Source: Robinsoniella peoriensis
Lineage (GTDB): Bacteria > Bacillota > Clostridia > Lachnospirales > Lachnospiraceae
Reading direction: 5' to 3' (one strand)
DNA: 55,417 nt
Assembly: GCF_042680125.1 (NCBI RefSeq)
Contig: NZ_JBHTNY010000049.1
Position 1 is the stretch's first letter; the number at the start of each line of letters is the position of its first letter. The notes under the pieces are model-generated. The model was given only the letters and a program-made list of their open reading frames with translations, did no database searches and was not told the DNA's origin. Position numbers and translations under genes: made by a program. Shown piece by piece: positions 17,900 to 27,140 of the stretch.

Positions 17900-19150
17900 A
17901 TGACGCCATATCTCTATACTGTGGTTGAAAAAGAACATTTGACAGAAATGCTGGGAGCATTCCAGGCATGCGTTAATCTTCCTATTCAGGTAATCGATGA
18001 AAACGGTAAGATCCTGGAATCCTGTGGCGCAGAGACTTGTTTCTGCAACACTTTTAAAAAACATCTGCCTAAGGATGATAGCTGCGAACTGCTGCATATT
18101 AACGCCAGTAAGCGTGCCATAACGCTAGGGGAGACCTATATATTTTCCTGCCATGCAAATCTGAACCATATTGTATTTCCTCTGCTGAATAAAAACGCCT
18201 TCTTCGGTTCTATTCTCGTAGGACCTTTTTTAATGGATGTTCCGGATTCCCTTATGATTCTGGATATCGCAAAGCGCTATGAGATCCCTACCGAATCTCT
18301 TTTGGAGCTGTATGAGGAATCGAATTCCATTAAGGTAATTACACCTGCACATGTGACCCAGATCAGTAAGCTGCTCTACTATCTGTTCTCAAGCCTGATT
18401 TCAGACAGCCGGCAGCAATTGATCATTAACCAGGGGAAATTACATCAGCAGTCAAAAATAAATGAGTCGATTCAGATGTACAAATCATTTGGAGATGATG
18501 AAAAAGTCAGCTATCCTTATGAAAAAGAGAAAGAACTGATTACCAAGGTGAAGACAAAAAATGTACCGGAGGCAAAAGGAATCCTCAACGACCTGTTAGG
18601 TTATGTACTATTTTCCGGCGGAAACAGCATGGATATCTTAAAATCCAGGGCAATAGAGCTGTGCTCCCTGCTATCCCGGGCTGCTATTGAAGGCGGTGCA
18701 GCAACGGACAGTATTTTAAAAATAAATAACCACTTTTTACAGAACCTTCAGAACATAAACAATCTGGATGAACTGTGCTATAAGCTCCAGGAAAGCGTGG
18801 AAGTATTCACCGAATCCATGTTTAACTATATTCCTTCAAAAAACAATGAACTGATGAAGAAAGCAATTGCTTATATTTCCAAAAATTATTCTAAAAATCT
18901 TACTTTAGAAGAAGTGGCAAATGATGTACATTTAAATCCTGCCTACTTCTCTACGGTCTTTAAGCAGTCCTGCGGTTCTTCTTTTAAAGAATATCTGAAT
19001 ATGGTGCGGATTGAAGAAAGCAAACGGCTTCTGGCGAATACGGATTATTCCGTTATTGATATTGCTATAGCTGTAGGATTTGAGGATCAGAGTTATTTTT
19101 CTAAAGTATTTAAAAAATATACCGGTTTGACTCCAAAGCAATACCGGTAA
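17900..19150 (+). CDS. PocR-domain AraC-type transcriptional regulator
   Basis: A 416-residue regulator. The N-terminal PocR ligand-sensing domain (about residues 5-165) contains the conserved Cys-rich stretch CGAETCFCNTF and CSCHANLNH-like pattern (here FSCHANLNHIVFP). A middle helical region follows, then a C-terminal AraC helix-turn-helix pair (about 315-416) with the signature SVIDIAIAVGFEDQSYFSKVFKKYTGLTPKQYR split over 19035-19147. PocR domains sense small molecules such as diols or methylated compounds in B12-linked pathways. Being divergent from the corrinoid-protein gene, it probably activates that operon when substrate is present. The start at 17900 follows GGGAGGTAATAAC; a 54-residue upstream extension of the frame is not credible. 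Confidence 0.88.
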   Translation: MTPYLYTVVEKEHLTEMLGAFQACVNLPIQVIDENGKILESCGAETCFCNTFKKHLPKDDSCELLHINASKRAITLGETYIFSCHANLNHIVFPLLNKNAFFGSILVGPFLMDVPDSLMILDIAKRYEIPTESLLELYEESNSIKVITPAHVTQISKLLYYLFSSLISDSRQQLIINQGKLHQQSKINESIQMYKSFGDDEKVSYPYEKEKELITKVKTKNVPEAKGILNDLLGYVLFSGGNSMDILKSRAIELCSLLSRAAIEGGAATDSILKINNHFLQNLQNINNLDELCYKLQESVEVFTESMFNYIPSKNNELMKKAIAYISKNYSKNLTLEEVANDVHLNPAYFSTVFKQSCGSSFKEYLNMVRIEESKRLLANTDYSVIDIAIAVGFEDQSYFSKVFKKYTGLTPKQYR

Positions 19151-19160
19151 AACATATAAT

Positions 19161-19211
19161 AAAAGGTGCAGAGCCGGGAACTCTTTCCCTTATGGCCCTG
19201 CACCTTTTCTT
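19161..19211 (+). terminator. Terminator of the PocR regulator gene
   Basis: AAAAGGTGCAGaGCC pairs with GGCcCTGCACCTTTT, followed by TCTTAAT. The stem is long and begins ten bases after the stop codon. Confidence 0.88.
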
Positions 19212-19282
19212 AATGCTGTGATAATGCGGGTAATCCGGTATCCGGGGAACTGATGAAATACTTCCGCAAAGATGGTTCACAT

Positions 19283-19993
19283 CTATTGAACCGTAACCCC
19301 ATCAAATTCTTCCTGCTTCAATACAACACCCCGTTTTTCAATACACCTGTCTACGTATCTGACCAGTAATTCATTTCGGTAAACCAAACCGTATTTGCTC
19401 CGGATTTCTCCGCTGCTAAGTCCATTGACATCTTTTCCGTTTTCCTGGCAGTATGAGAGAATCTGCTCATCTGTATATTTTAATTCATTGTCTTCCATGA
19501 GTTTAATCAATTCCCTGGATAAATTACTGATGGAATAACTTAAATATGTGGACATACTGTAGTTCTTATTTCCGTATACGATTTTTCCACTTTTTACAGA
19601 AGTCTCCCTGTCTGCATTTTCTTTTTCCATCTCTTCTTTTATCTCGTCAAATTGAACTGCTTTGCTAAGCCCTCTTTCCCTTGCCAGAATAAAAATCATC
19701 TGTTCCCTCAGGCAGTCCTGCTTTGCCTCTGCCTTTAACAACGTGGCTGCAGACATACCTTCTTCGGCTTCTCTGTTCCAGAATTCCCGGTCAACTGTTT
19801 CCCCCGGTTTCTGATATCTGCTGATGATATTTGTTCTATTTTTATCTAAATAATACTGAAACTGCTCGTTTGATATTTCTACATGATCCAGTTTCATAAT
19901 ATACGTATCTGTATCCTTTAAAGATATGTAAATAATACCTGCTGCCAATCCCAGGAACAGGATGCAGACAACGCTCCATCGTATATACTTCAT
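19283..19993 (-). CDS. Membrane-anchored SurA/PrsA N-domain-like protein of unknown function
   Basis: A 236-residue protein with one N-terminal membrane segment (about residues 7-24) and an extracytoplasmic, charged helical region. Phrases such as ISNEQFQYYLDKNR resemble the helical chaperone domain in front of parvulin foldases (SurA/PrsA/PpiD). No peptidyl-prolyl isomerase domain is present and the protein stops where that would begin. It starts one base after the stop of the giant deacetylase gene, so it is co-translated with it and may help fold or export the two giant secreted proteins encoded upstream. This is inference from position. I cannot assign a firm family. Confidence 0.6.
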   Translation of the reverse strand: MKYIRWSVVCILFLGLAAGIIYISLKDTDTYIMKLDHVEISNEQFQYYLDKNRTNIISRYQKPGETVDREFWNREAEEGMSAATLLKAEAKQDCLREQMIFILARERGLSKAVQFDEIKEEMEKENADRETSVKSGKIVYGNKNYSMSTYLSYSISNLSRELIKLMEDNELKYTDEQILSYCQENGKDVNGLSSGEIRSKYGLVYRNELLVRYVDRCIEKRGVVLKQEEFDGVTVQ

Positions 19994-19994
19994 A

Positions 19995-22900
19995 TTATTC
20001 CACTTCTATTTCCGCCAGACCGGTACTGGTTGTACTGCCAGATACGGAGGTTATTACAAATTTAACACTCCTGGAATTTTTATTTACCGGAATCTCCAGT
20101 GGCCTTCCGTTATTGGGAAGTTCTCCCACCTCAATCTCGGAACCGTCATCGAATATCAGTTTACCGCCTGTGATCTGGTTATCCATATCCGGTCTGTCAT
20201 ATAATTTTATCAGGCTCATATCTACTTTATTTTGGAAATCCAGGTTGATCCATGCCCCTGCTGTTTCCTGGTTTGTTACCCATTCTGCATGTGCAAATCT
20301 CATATGACCATAGGGCAGTCCTCCTGCTTCTCCATCCAGGACGCCATCTACTGCTTTAACGGCACTCTGGTCCAGCTTTCTGTCTGTATTGCTCATTTCT
20401 GATGAAGCCGTTACTACAGCATTCATTGCGAAACTGGTAAAATCCCTGGTCCAGAAAATCTCATTTACCTTTGCGAATGAACCAATGTAGCCATAATACT
20501 GGGAAGTATATAATCGCAGTGCCTGGTCCTTTAAATTAAAGGAAAATGGTGTCTGTCTCATGGAATAAGGTACATTTACATTCTCTCTCTCAGACCATTG
20601 AAACATCGTCAGATCCTCCAGTCCCTGAGGCATCTTGTGTGCCTGGATTCCGGTTTCATCACTGTTCCATACCGGCCAGTTACCGTCTCCTGCACAGGAG
20701 TGAATAATACTTTCATGCAGGGTCGGATTATAGGACGGATTATCTCTCTTTATACTCTGGATTGCCTCTATTGCAAACAAGTCCAGATAGGCGTGGTCAA
20801 AGTGCATATCATATCTGGATGGAACATAGATGTCTGTTGCATTGCTGTTAATAATAGCATCCTTTAAATCATTCACAAAATTTGCCCTTGTATATAAGGA
20901 GTGCTCTCCTGTTAATTCAAAGCGGTAGTCCTGCTTGATGTCCGGATTGCCATAACTGTATTGATTGCCGAATCTGCTGGTAAAAACAGTATCATCTTCA
21001 GCCGTATATAATTTATACAGAAAGCTGTCCCAGTAAGTCTGTGTGCCGCCAAGACCGCCCGTATCCGCATATCCCAGGAACATGATATTATCTTTGGTAA
21101 GCCCCAGTGCATTCAGCGCATTGATCGATTCCACGATTCTGCCCTGTCCGCTTCCCTGTCCGTTGTAGTCACCATTGGTAGCAAGGAGTACCTTTACATT
21201 GTCGCCTGCGTCTACCGCCCGTTTGATGATTCCGCCTGCCATCAGCATCTCATCGTCCTGATGTGGTGCCAGTATTAATATATTTTTCCCGCTGGGCACG
21301 CCTGCATCCAGTCCATCAAAATGGATACCCGTAACTTCCAGGTCAGCTGAAGGATTTGTGAATAAAAACCTTACATATTTAGCCGGTGTTTCCGGTATTT
21401 TAATTTTCTCTTCCGCTGTCTGACCCGATACCTCAGAGAGGATAGTCCAGTTCTCATTGTCGGAAGATACCATGAACTGATAATCATTTTTCGATGTATT
21501 TTCTGCAAATTCCACCTTATGGCTTCTGATATTGAATTCTCTGCCCAGATCAATCTGCAGGTATGCCGGTTCTTCTGAAGCCGCCGGTTTCCAGGAAGTT
21601 GCAGGATCATTGTCTGTTACCGCTTCTCCCTTATAATTTTCTGCTGTACTTGACGCCTCCACCGGCTGTCCAAAAGCAAGGTCCAGATTCAAGTCCTGTC
21701 CCGCCTCTGTCGGCACACTTGTATCCACTGCAAAAGCCCTGAACTCCGGAATGATTGCCCACGCAAACGGACGCTGGGAAGGCTTGCCTGTGATTGTGAC
21801 CCTTATTTTGCTGCATTCAATATCCACGTCTGCTGTCTGTACCAGCGAAGAAGCCGGATCGGTATAGGGTGATTCCTGTGAATAATCCACTGCGGTAACC
21901 CAGTTTTCTCCGCCGTCACCGGAATACTCAATTGTGTACTTCCAGTCTTCCGCCAGGTCTATATCCTTGTCCTTTAAATCTTCCCATTCGATCTCCAGTT
22001 TTTTTACGTTATAAGCGCTCCCTAAATCCACCGTCCACCAATAGGGGAAGGAACCGGTATTTCCACTGAAGGTCTTTGTATCTCCGTCCACTGCCAGTCC
22101 GGGCGCATTACTTCCTCCAGACTGTTCCGCATTCTTGTGCAAAGCTACATTGCTTAATTGATTATCGGTGAACACCTTAAATTCTGCAAATCCACACCAA
22201 TAGGTTTCAGCCGGAAGGCCGGTAATGGTCACTCTCACATACTGGAATTTGGTATTCTCCAGGAATACTCCGGTCTGGGTCTTATTCCCATTGGTATTTT
22301 CCGTCCGGTCAGTGAGCATGGTGAAATTCACTCCATCTGAAGAACCTTCAATTTTGTATTTCCACGGATTGCTCTCATCTTTTTCAAACGTTAATTCGAA
22401 ATCCAGAAGATCATAATCCTGCCCCAGGTCAACCTGCCACCATTTATCCGCGCCAGGCCCGTTATTGATCCACATAGTGTCATAATTGCCATCATTTCCA
22501 TTGGATGCCGGACGTTGATTATCTCCGGATGTAGTTACCGGTTTGTTCTGTGACACGTTTAACTTCGTGATATCCACATCTTCTAAGATCAGGTTGTCCA
22601 GCTTTATTTCACTGGAGCCCCCCTGGCTTTCCATCACGAGATAAACAGCCATTTCATCGTTGTTAAAATCGGTTATAAAATCCTGTTCCTCAGTTCCCAC
22701 AGAAAAGGTATTGCTCTCGGATCCCGAAACAACTTTCACTGTTGCCCCACTGCTTGAAAAAGCTGAAAATCCACGGAATATTTTCCCATAGGGAATGGCA
22801 ATTTTACTTACCTGGGCATCCTTTGTCAAAGTCTCCGACCATAGTTTTACATTTCCGCCGGCAGCTCCTGTAAAAAAACCACCGGTTCCAAAATCGCATC

Positions 22901-23234
22901 CTCCATAGATCCCGGTAAGCTCCTGTTCTTCACCACCCCTGTCTTCAAAATCGATGACCGTCTGCTGCATATCGGCTTCTGATGCATTTACTCCTTCTGA
23001 TACATGAACTTCTTCTGCCGCATTTACTTCTTCTGATGTATTTACTTCTTCTGATGCATTTACTTCTTCTGCCGCATTTACTTCTTCTGATGCATTTACT
23101 TCTTCTAATGCATTTACTTCTTCTGCTGCATTTACTACTTCTGCCGCATTAACCCTTTCTGCCGGTATAACGGTGATTCCTCCCAGAATCAGTGCTGTTG
23201 ATACAAATACTGCTATCAATTGTTTTTCTCTCAT
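19995..23234 (-). CDS. Giant secreted PIG-L deacetylase with multiple discoidin (F5/8 type C) domains
   Basis: A 1079-residue secreted enzyme. A signal peptide (about 1-30) is followed by a hexapeptide tandem repeat (about 28-90) and a jelly-roll-like module beginning IDFEDRGG (about 92-225). Three discoidin/carbohydrate-binding domains come next (about 228-360, 365-510 and 525-645), then a PIG-L/LmbE catalytic domain (about 650-920). A last discoidin-like domain (about 940-1079) ends the protein. The zinc motif PHQDDEML lies near 657 and the second histidine motif HFDHAYLD near 811, so activity is likely: de-N-acetylation of a GlcNAc-type sugar. No sortase motif or membrane anchor is seen at the C-terminus; attachment would rely on glycan binding. 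It follows the beta-helix gene, separated by a hairpin. The start follows GGGAGAAAGAGCT. Confidence 0.88.
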   Translation of the reverse strand: MREKQLIAVFVSTALILGGITVIPAERVNAAEVVNAAEEVNALEEVNASEEVNAAEEVNASEEVNTSEEVNAAEEVHVSEGVNASEADMQQTVIDFEDRGGEEQELTGIYGGCDFGTGGFFTGAAGGNVKLWSETLTKDAQVSKIAIPYGKIFRGFSAFSSSGATVKVVSGSESNTFSVGTEEQDFITDFNNDEMAVYLVMESQGGSSEIKLDNLILEDVDITKLNVSQNKPVTTSGDNQRPASNGNDGNYDTMWINNGPGADKWWQVDLGQDYDLLDFELTFEKDESNPWKYKIEGSSDGVNFTMLTDRTENTNGNKTQTGVFLENTKFQYVRVTITGLPAETYWCGFAEFKVFTDNQLSNVALHKNAEQSGGSNAPGLAVDGDTKTFSGNTGSFPYWWTVDLGSAYNVKKLEIEWEDLKDKDIDLAEDWKYTIEYSGDGGENWVTAVDYSQESPYTDPASSLVQTADVDIECSKIRVTITGKPSQRPFAWAIIPEFRAFAVDTSVPTEAGQDLNLDLAFGQPVEASSTAENYKGEAVTDNDPATSWKPAASEEPAYLQIDLGREFNIRSHKVEFAENTSKNDYQFMVSSDNENWTILSEVSGQTAEEKIKIPETPAKYVRFLFTNPSADLEVTGIHFDGLDAGVPSGKNILILAPHQDDEMLMAGGIIKRAVDAGDNVKVLLATNGDYNGQGSGQGRIVESINALNALGLTKDNIMFLGYADTGGLGGTQTYWDSFLYKLYTAEDDTVFTSRFGNQYSYGNPDIKQDYRFELTGEHSLYTRANFVNDLKDAIINSNATDIYVPSRYDMHFDHAYLDLFAIEAIQSIKRDNPSYNPTLHESIIHSCAGDGNWPVWNSDETGIQAHKMPQGLEDLTMFQWSERENVNVPYSMRQTPFSFNLKDQALRLYTSQYYGYIGSFAKVNEIFWTRDFTSFAMNAVVTASSEMSNTDRKLDQSAVKAVDGVLDGEAGGLPYGHMRFAHAEWVTNQETAGAWINLDFQNKVDMSLIKLYDRPDMDNQITGGKLIFDDGSEIEVGELPNNGRPLEIPVNKNSRSVKFVITSVSGSTTSTGLAEIEVE
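22980..23153 (-). repeat. 18-bp tandem repeat coding for EEVNAS/A hexapeptides
   Basis: About ten imperfect copies of an 18-base unit encode (E)EVNA(S/A)E after the signal peptide of the PIG-L protein. Substitutions are mostly at one codon (Ala, Ser, Thr, Leu). The array would be an extended acidic stalk and is prone to length change by slippage. Confidence 0.9.
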
Positions 23235-23250
23235 AGCTCTTTCTCCCTTC

Positions 23251-23284
23251 CAGAGCGTGCATCCTAAGATGTTGGCACGCTCTG
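23251..23284. other. Intercistronic hairpin with AGAGCGTGC termini
   Basis: CAGAGCGTGC pairs perfectly with GCACGCTCTG around a 14-base loop, between the beta-helix gene and the PIG-L gene. Read on the minus strand it has no U-run and ends just before the PIG-L ribosome site. Its ends match the termini of the dispersed palindromic repeat found at 32159-32357, so it may be a short relic of that family. Confidence 0.65.
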
Positions 23285-23294
23285 CTGTTTTCTT

Positions 23295-26200
23295 CTATTT
23301 TACCTTATAATTTATTGTATTGGAATAGCTACCCCAGATCTTTTCCTTGCCATACTTGATATAGGTACGTACTTTGAAGCTGTATGTTTTTCCTTTCTTC
23401 AGCTTTGGAGACTGCAGCTTTGTCTTGGTGGTTTCTCCGATTTTTTTGTAGGAGCCTTTGCCGGTTTTCATACGGATCACATATGTTGCATTCTTCACGC
23501 TGGTATATCTCAGTACCGCTCTGCCCCGGGTAGATTTCTTTACTGATTTCAGCTTTGCAGCACTTGGCTTTGTTACCCCAGTCAGGCTGGCAGAATTCTT
23601 TCCGGTTCCACCTGCATTTACGCCTGCAACCCGGTAAGTATAAGCAGTGCCTTCCTTCAGTCCGGTTATCTTCACGCTATTATCGTAGGTACGCTTTACC
23701 TCTTTCCACTTCTTACCTTTTTTATTATAGAGGTAAACCTTGTAATAATCGGCGTCTTTATTCTTTTTCCAGGATATTTTCAATGAATTATTGGAAATAG
23801 CTGATGTTTTAACATTTGTTATTTTCCCTGGTTTTTTCACTTTTGCATCTTTATATTCTACCGTCACCAGACACTTCTTCACAAATCCTCCGTCTGCCGA
23901 TTTAACGGTGATCTCGGATCTGCCATTTTTCAATGCCGTTATTTTGCCGGTGTTGGATACCGATACGGTTTTTGGCTGGGATGAACTCCAGGTCAGGGTT
24001 TTTTCGCTGGCATTTGCCGGGATTACCTGTGCATTGAGCTGAAAGGATGCACCTTTTTTGGTAATCTTAAGGTCTGTCTTATCTAAGGTAATTCCGGTTA
24101 CTTTCACAGGTATTGCAACATTTACCTTGCAGACTGCAGTTTTGTTTCCGTCCCTAGTAGCAGCAATAATATCCACTTTACCATTGCCCACTGCGCTGAT
24201 CATTCCACTTGCATCCACCGTAGCCACCCTGCTGTCGGTAGACCGGAAGCTGACGGTTTTATCCGTTGCGTTCTGAGGAGATACTACTGCCTTTATCTGT
24301 ACCCGTTCTCCTGCTTTTGTCAGGGTTACCGCAGTTTTATCCAGTTCTACTTTGCTGACCGGTATAACAGGAGCAGGAATCTCCACGGTTACCAGACAGG
24401 TTGCTTTTAGATCTGTACCTTCTACTGTGGCTGTTATTACAGATGTTCCATTGGCTTTGGCACTCACCAGACCTTCCTGGTTTACCACAGCCACACCCTG
24501 GTTGGATGACTCCCAGATGACATTTCTATTATCTGCATCCTCCGGTGTAACGACTGCCTCCAGCTGTAAGGTTTCATTTGCTTTTGTAAGCAATGCTTCC
24601 TCCTGGTTCAGGGTGATACCCGTTGGCGGAATTTCTTCGGGAGCAGCTTTTTCAAATACTTTGAATTCTGCAAATCCAGGCCAGTAATCGTATCCCGGGA
24701 ATTTCGTCAGGATTACTTTCAGATAACGGTAAGTCCCGTTTGTCCCAAAGGTTCCGGTCTGTACTCTGGAACCGTCTGTATTATCTGACCTGTCAAATAA
24801 CATTTCAAATTCATCGTCCGGACCTCTCCTTCCCTCAATCTGATATCCCCAGGCCTCTTCTTCATCCTGTTCAAATACCAATTCAAAGTTATTTAAATCA
24901 TATTCCTGTCCAAGATCTACCATCCACCATTCGTTTAACTCATCTCCTGCATGAACCCACATGGTTCCTTCATTTCCGTCGTTTCCGCAGGATCCCGGAT
25001 ACTGGTCATTGCCGCTTGTGGTGACAGGCTTGTTCAGGGCAATGTTTACCGGTTCATATTCTCCTTTTTCCAGAAGCAGGTTATCAAAATATACCCGGCT
25101 TCCTGCACTGCCTTCCACCGTTACGGTGAGATTATCAACCGCTGATGTAAGCCCTGTATTGAAATAGTTATTTGCGGAGGTTATCAGGAATGATTTCTTA
25201 TATCCCTCTGCTTCCAGAGTTACCCATGCAGTCCCTTCACATTGTGCCTGAAAGCTTTTCAGTTTCTGGCCCTTAGGCAGGGAAATTACTCCACTGGTCT
25301 CTCCGTCAGCCAGATAAAGGGTTTTGAGTCCGTCTGCTGATCCTGTTCTCCACTCTGTGGAAAAGATACAGTCTTTGTACATTTGCGTAAATGGAGTTTC
25401 ATCCTCCGGGCGGTCCTCAAAATCAATCGTACCCTCCGGTACCTGATTTGCTGCTTTGCTGTTGTCAGCTCCGATATTTGGTGCCCCTACAGCCGATACC
25501 GGATTGCCCCAGTAATCACGTCCGCCATTATCTTCAATTAATGTTCCAGCTTCTATACAGCCGGAATTTTCGCTCAGCTGATAACCGCCTACACTGTCAA
25601 GCCCCAGAGATCCTGTGCCTATATTTACAAAATCATCCGCAGTAACGGTAACTGCCTTCTCGTCATCGCTTCTTAAGATGCTGGCATCACTGCCTCCGTA
25701 TGCATTGTTTTCAGCCATTCCCATTAAATCCTCGTGCCAGCCTTTGGAAGTGGCATCGCTGTAAATTACATTGTTGGTAAACCGGAAGTTCTCTTTGTTA
25801 ACAGGAGTTCCATCCCAGTTATTGGTGATATAGCTGTTATGCCCCTCACTGAGATAAAAATCGTTGTTATATACATACATCCTGTTATTATCGCCGGTGG
25901 ACCAGCCGCCCATTGTGACAATGGCGCCTCCACCATAGCTGTTTGTACCATAACCGTCATTCTGACTGATATTATATCGTATATGAGTGGTATATGTAGT
26001 GCCCAGTGCACATTCAAAATAAGCTCCGGAAGGATTGTCATGTGTATAATTATACTGTATGTAATTCAGTGTTGCATTCACATCCGCATCAAATGCCTGG
26101 GAATCTTCTTTAGACTCCGAAGCACCTGAACCGAATACCTCATTAAACTGTGCTACTGTGTATTCGCCATTTTCCCACCAGATCGGTACATTTCCATTTG

Positions 26201-27125
26201 GTCCGCTGTTGCAGCCGTCACAGGTATTATACTCAATCACTGCATTTGAATATGCGGTAGGGCAGATAGCCGCGTTTCCAATATCCTCACAATAATTGTT
26301 GCGGATTACCAGATTCGTGCTGTTATATCTTGAACCTGCATACTCACTGTCTGGAATTCCCGTTTCATGCTCAAAGCGGCTGCTTCCCCAGGTAGACATA
26401 AAATTGATTCCATAGTGGTTGATATTAGGACCTACAATATTGTTTTCCACGGTGATATCATTCCATCTGGTAGGAACCTGGTTCCCTCTGATACTGTAAA
26501 TGATTCCGCCGCGTCCGATACCTGCCTGCTGGCCAATGGGATGTGATACAATATCATGCACATAGAGATCCCTGCAGTTCATCTGCTCTAAGGTTCCCGC
26601 ATCTTCCGCCATAATCAGTACGCCATATTTTTTAATATGGTCATCCGGATTGTCGCCGGGAATCCGATTGGTCACCTCAAGTGAGGTAATTTCCCAGTAT
26701 TGCTGATTATAGAAAAACACTGCCGCATTAAAAATCCTGTTCTCCAGGTCATCTCCGTTTTCACCGCACCAGTTATTTCCCTGTATGAGAGGCCTTGCTT
26801 CTGAATCTCCATAAGCACCTATCTCGATGGGGTTTCCTTTTTCCCCGGAGCCTTTTGGACTTAACTGACCAGTCCAGACATCTCCCTTTTGGAAGAGTAT
26901 CTTATCACCGGGTTCAAAGGTAGTGCTGTTTATCTTCTCCAGAGATGACCATGCATCCTCTTCACTTGTTCCAGGGTTCCCGTCATCCCCTCCGTCATAA
27001 TCAATATAATACGTAGTTCCGGCTGACTCCTCTGCCTGAACTTCTACCCCCGGCACGATCAGGCTTCCTAATACCAGCATAGCACTAAGCCCCAGGCTAA
27101 TCCATCTTTTGCTCTTTTTTAGCAT
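23295..27125 (-). CDS. Giant secreted beta-helix protein with discoidin, Ig-like (Big_2) and FnIII domains
   Basis: A 1276-residue secreted protein. A signal peptide (about 1-31, cleavage after VQA) precedes a right-handed parallel beta-helix (about 35-565) rich in Asn/Tyr turns, the fold of polysaccharide lyases and hydrolases. Then come a module starting IDFEDRPE (about 570-690), a discoidin domain (about 695-840), three Big_2 Ig-like domains (about 843-1095) and two FnIII-like domains (about 1100-1276). The helix could be a glycan-degrading enzyme or a binding scaffold; catalytic residues cannot be assigned by eye. No cell-wall anchor motif is present. It shares the FEDR-discoidin module with the PIG-L protein encoded next. 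The start follows GGAAGGAGAAAGTT. Confidence 0.85.
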   Translation of the reverse strand: MLKKSKRWISLGLSAMLVLGSLIVPGVEVQAEESAGTTYYIDYDGGDDGNPGTSEEDAWSSLEKINSTTFEPGDKILFQKGDVWTGQLSPKGSGEKGNPIEIGAYGDSEARPLIQGNNWCGENGDDLENRIFNAAVFFYNQQYWEITSLEVTNRIPGDNPDDHIKKYGVLIMAEDAGTLEQMNCRDLYVHDIVSHPIGQQAGIGRGGIIYSIRGNQVPTRWNDITVENNIVGPNINHYGINFMSTWGSSRFEHETGIPDSEYAGSRYNSTNLVIRNNYCEDIGNAAICPTAYSNAVIEYNTCDGCNSGPNGNVPIWWENGEYTVAQFNEVFGSGASESKEDSQAFDADVNATLNYIQYNYTHDNPSGAYFECALGTTYTTHIRYNISQNDGYGTNSYGGGAIVTMGGWSTGDNNRMYVYNNDFYLSEGHNSYITNNWDGTPVNKENFRFTNNVIYSDATSKGWHEDLMGMAENNAYGGSDASILRSDDEKAVTVTADDFVNIGTGSLGLDSVGGYQLSENSGCIEAGTLIEDNGGRDYWGNPVSAVGAPNIGADNSKAANQVPEGTIDFEDRPEDETPFTQMYKDCIFSTEWRTGSADGLKTLYLADGETSGVISLPKGQKLKSFQAQCEGTAWVTLEAEGYKKSFLITSANNYFNTGLTSAVDNLTVTVEGSAGSRVYFDNLLLEKGEYEPVNIALNKPVTTSGNDQYPGSCGNDGNEGTMWVHAGDELNEWWMVDLGQEYDLNNFELVFEQDEEEAWGYQIEGRRGPDDEFEMLFDRSDNTDGSRVQTGTFGTNGTYRYLKVILTKFPGYDYWPGFAEFKVFEKAAPEEIPPTGITLNQEEALLTKANETLQLEAVVTPEDADNRNVIWESSNQGVAVVNQEGLVSAKANGTSVITATVEGTDLKATCLVTVEIPAPVIPVSKVELDKTAVTLTKAGERVQIKAVVSPQNATDKTVSFRSTDSRVATVDASGMISAVGNGKVDIIAATRDGNKTAVCKVNVAIPVKVTGITLDKTDLKITKKGASFQLNAQVIPANASEKTLTWSSSQPKTVSVSNTGKITALKNGRSEITVKSADGGFVKKCLVTVEYKDAKVKKPGKITNVKTSAISNNSLKISWKKNKDADYYKVYLYNKKGKKWKEVKRTYDNSVKITGLKEGTAYTYRVAGVNAGGTGKNSASLTGVTKPSAAKLKSVKKSTRGRAVLRYTSVKNATYVIRMKTGKGSYKKIGETTKTKLQSPKLKKGKTYSFKVRTYIKYGKEKIWGSYSNTINYKVK

Positions 27126-27140
27126 AACTTTCTCCTTCCA

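Noticed and set aside
22980..23153. Regular 18-bp repeats as a CRISPR array
   Set aside because: Units are contiguous without spacers and lie in frame inside a coding sequence.
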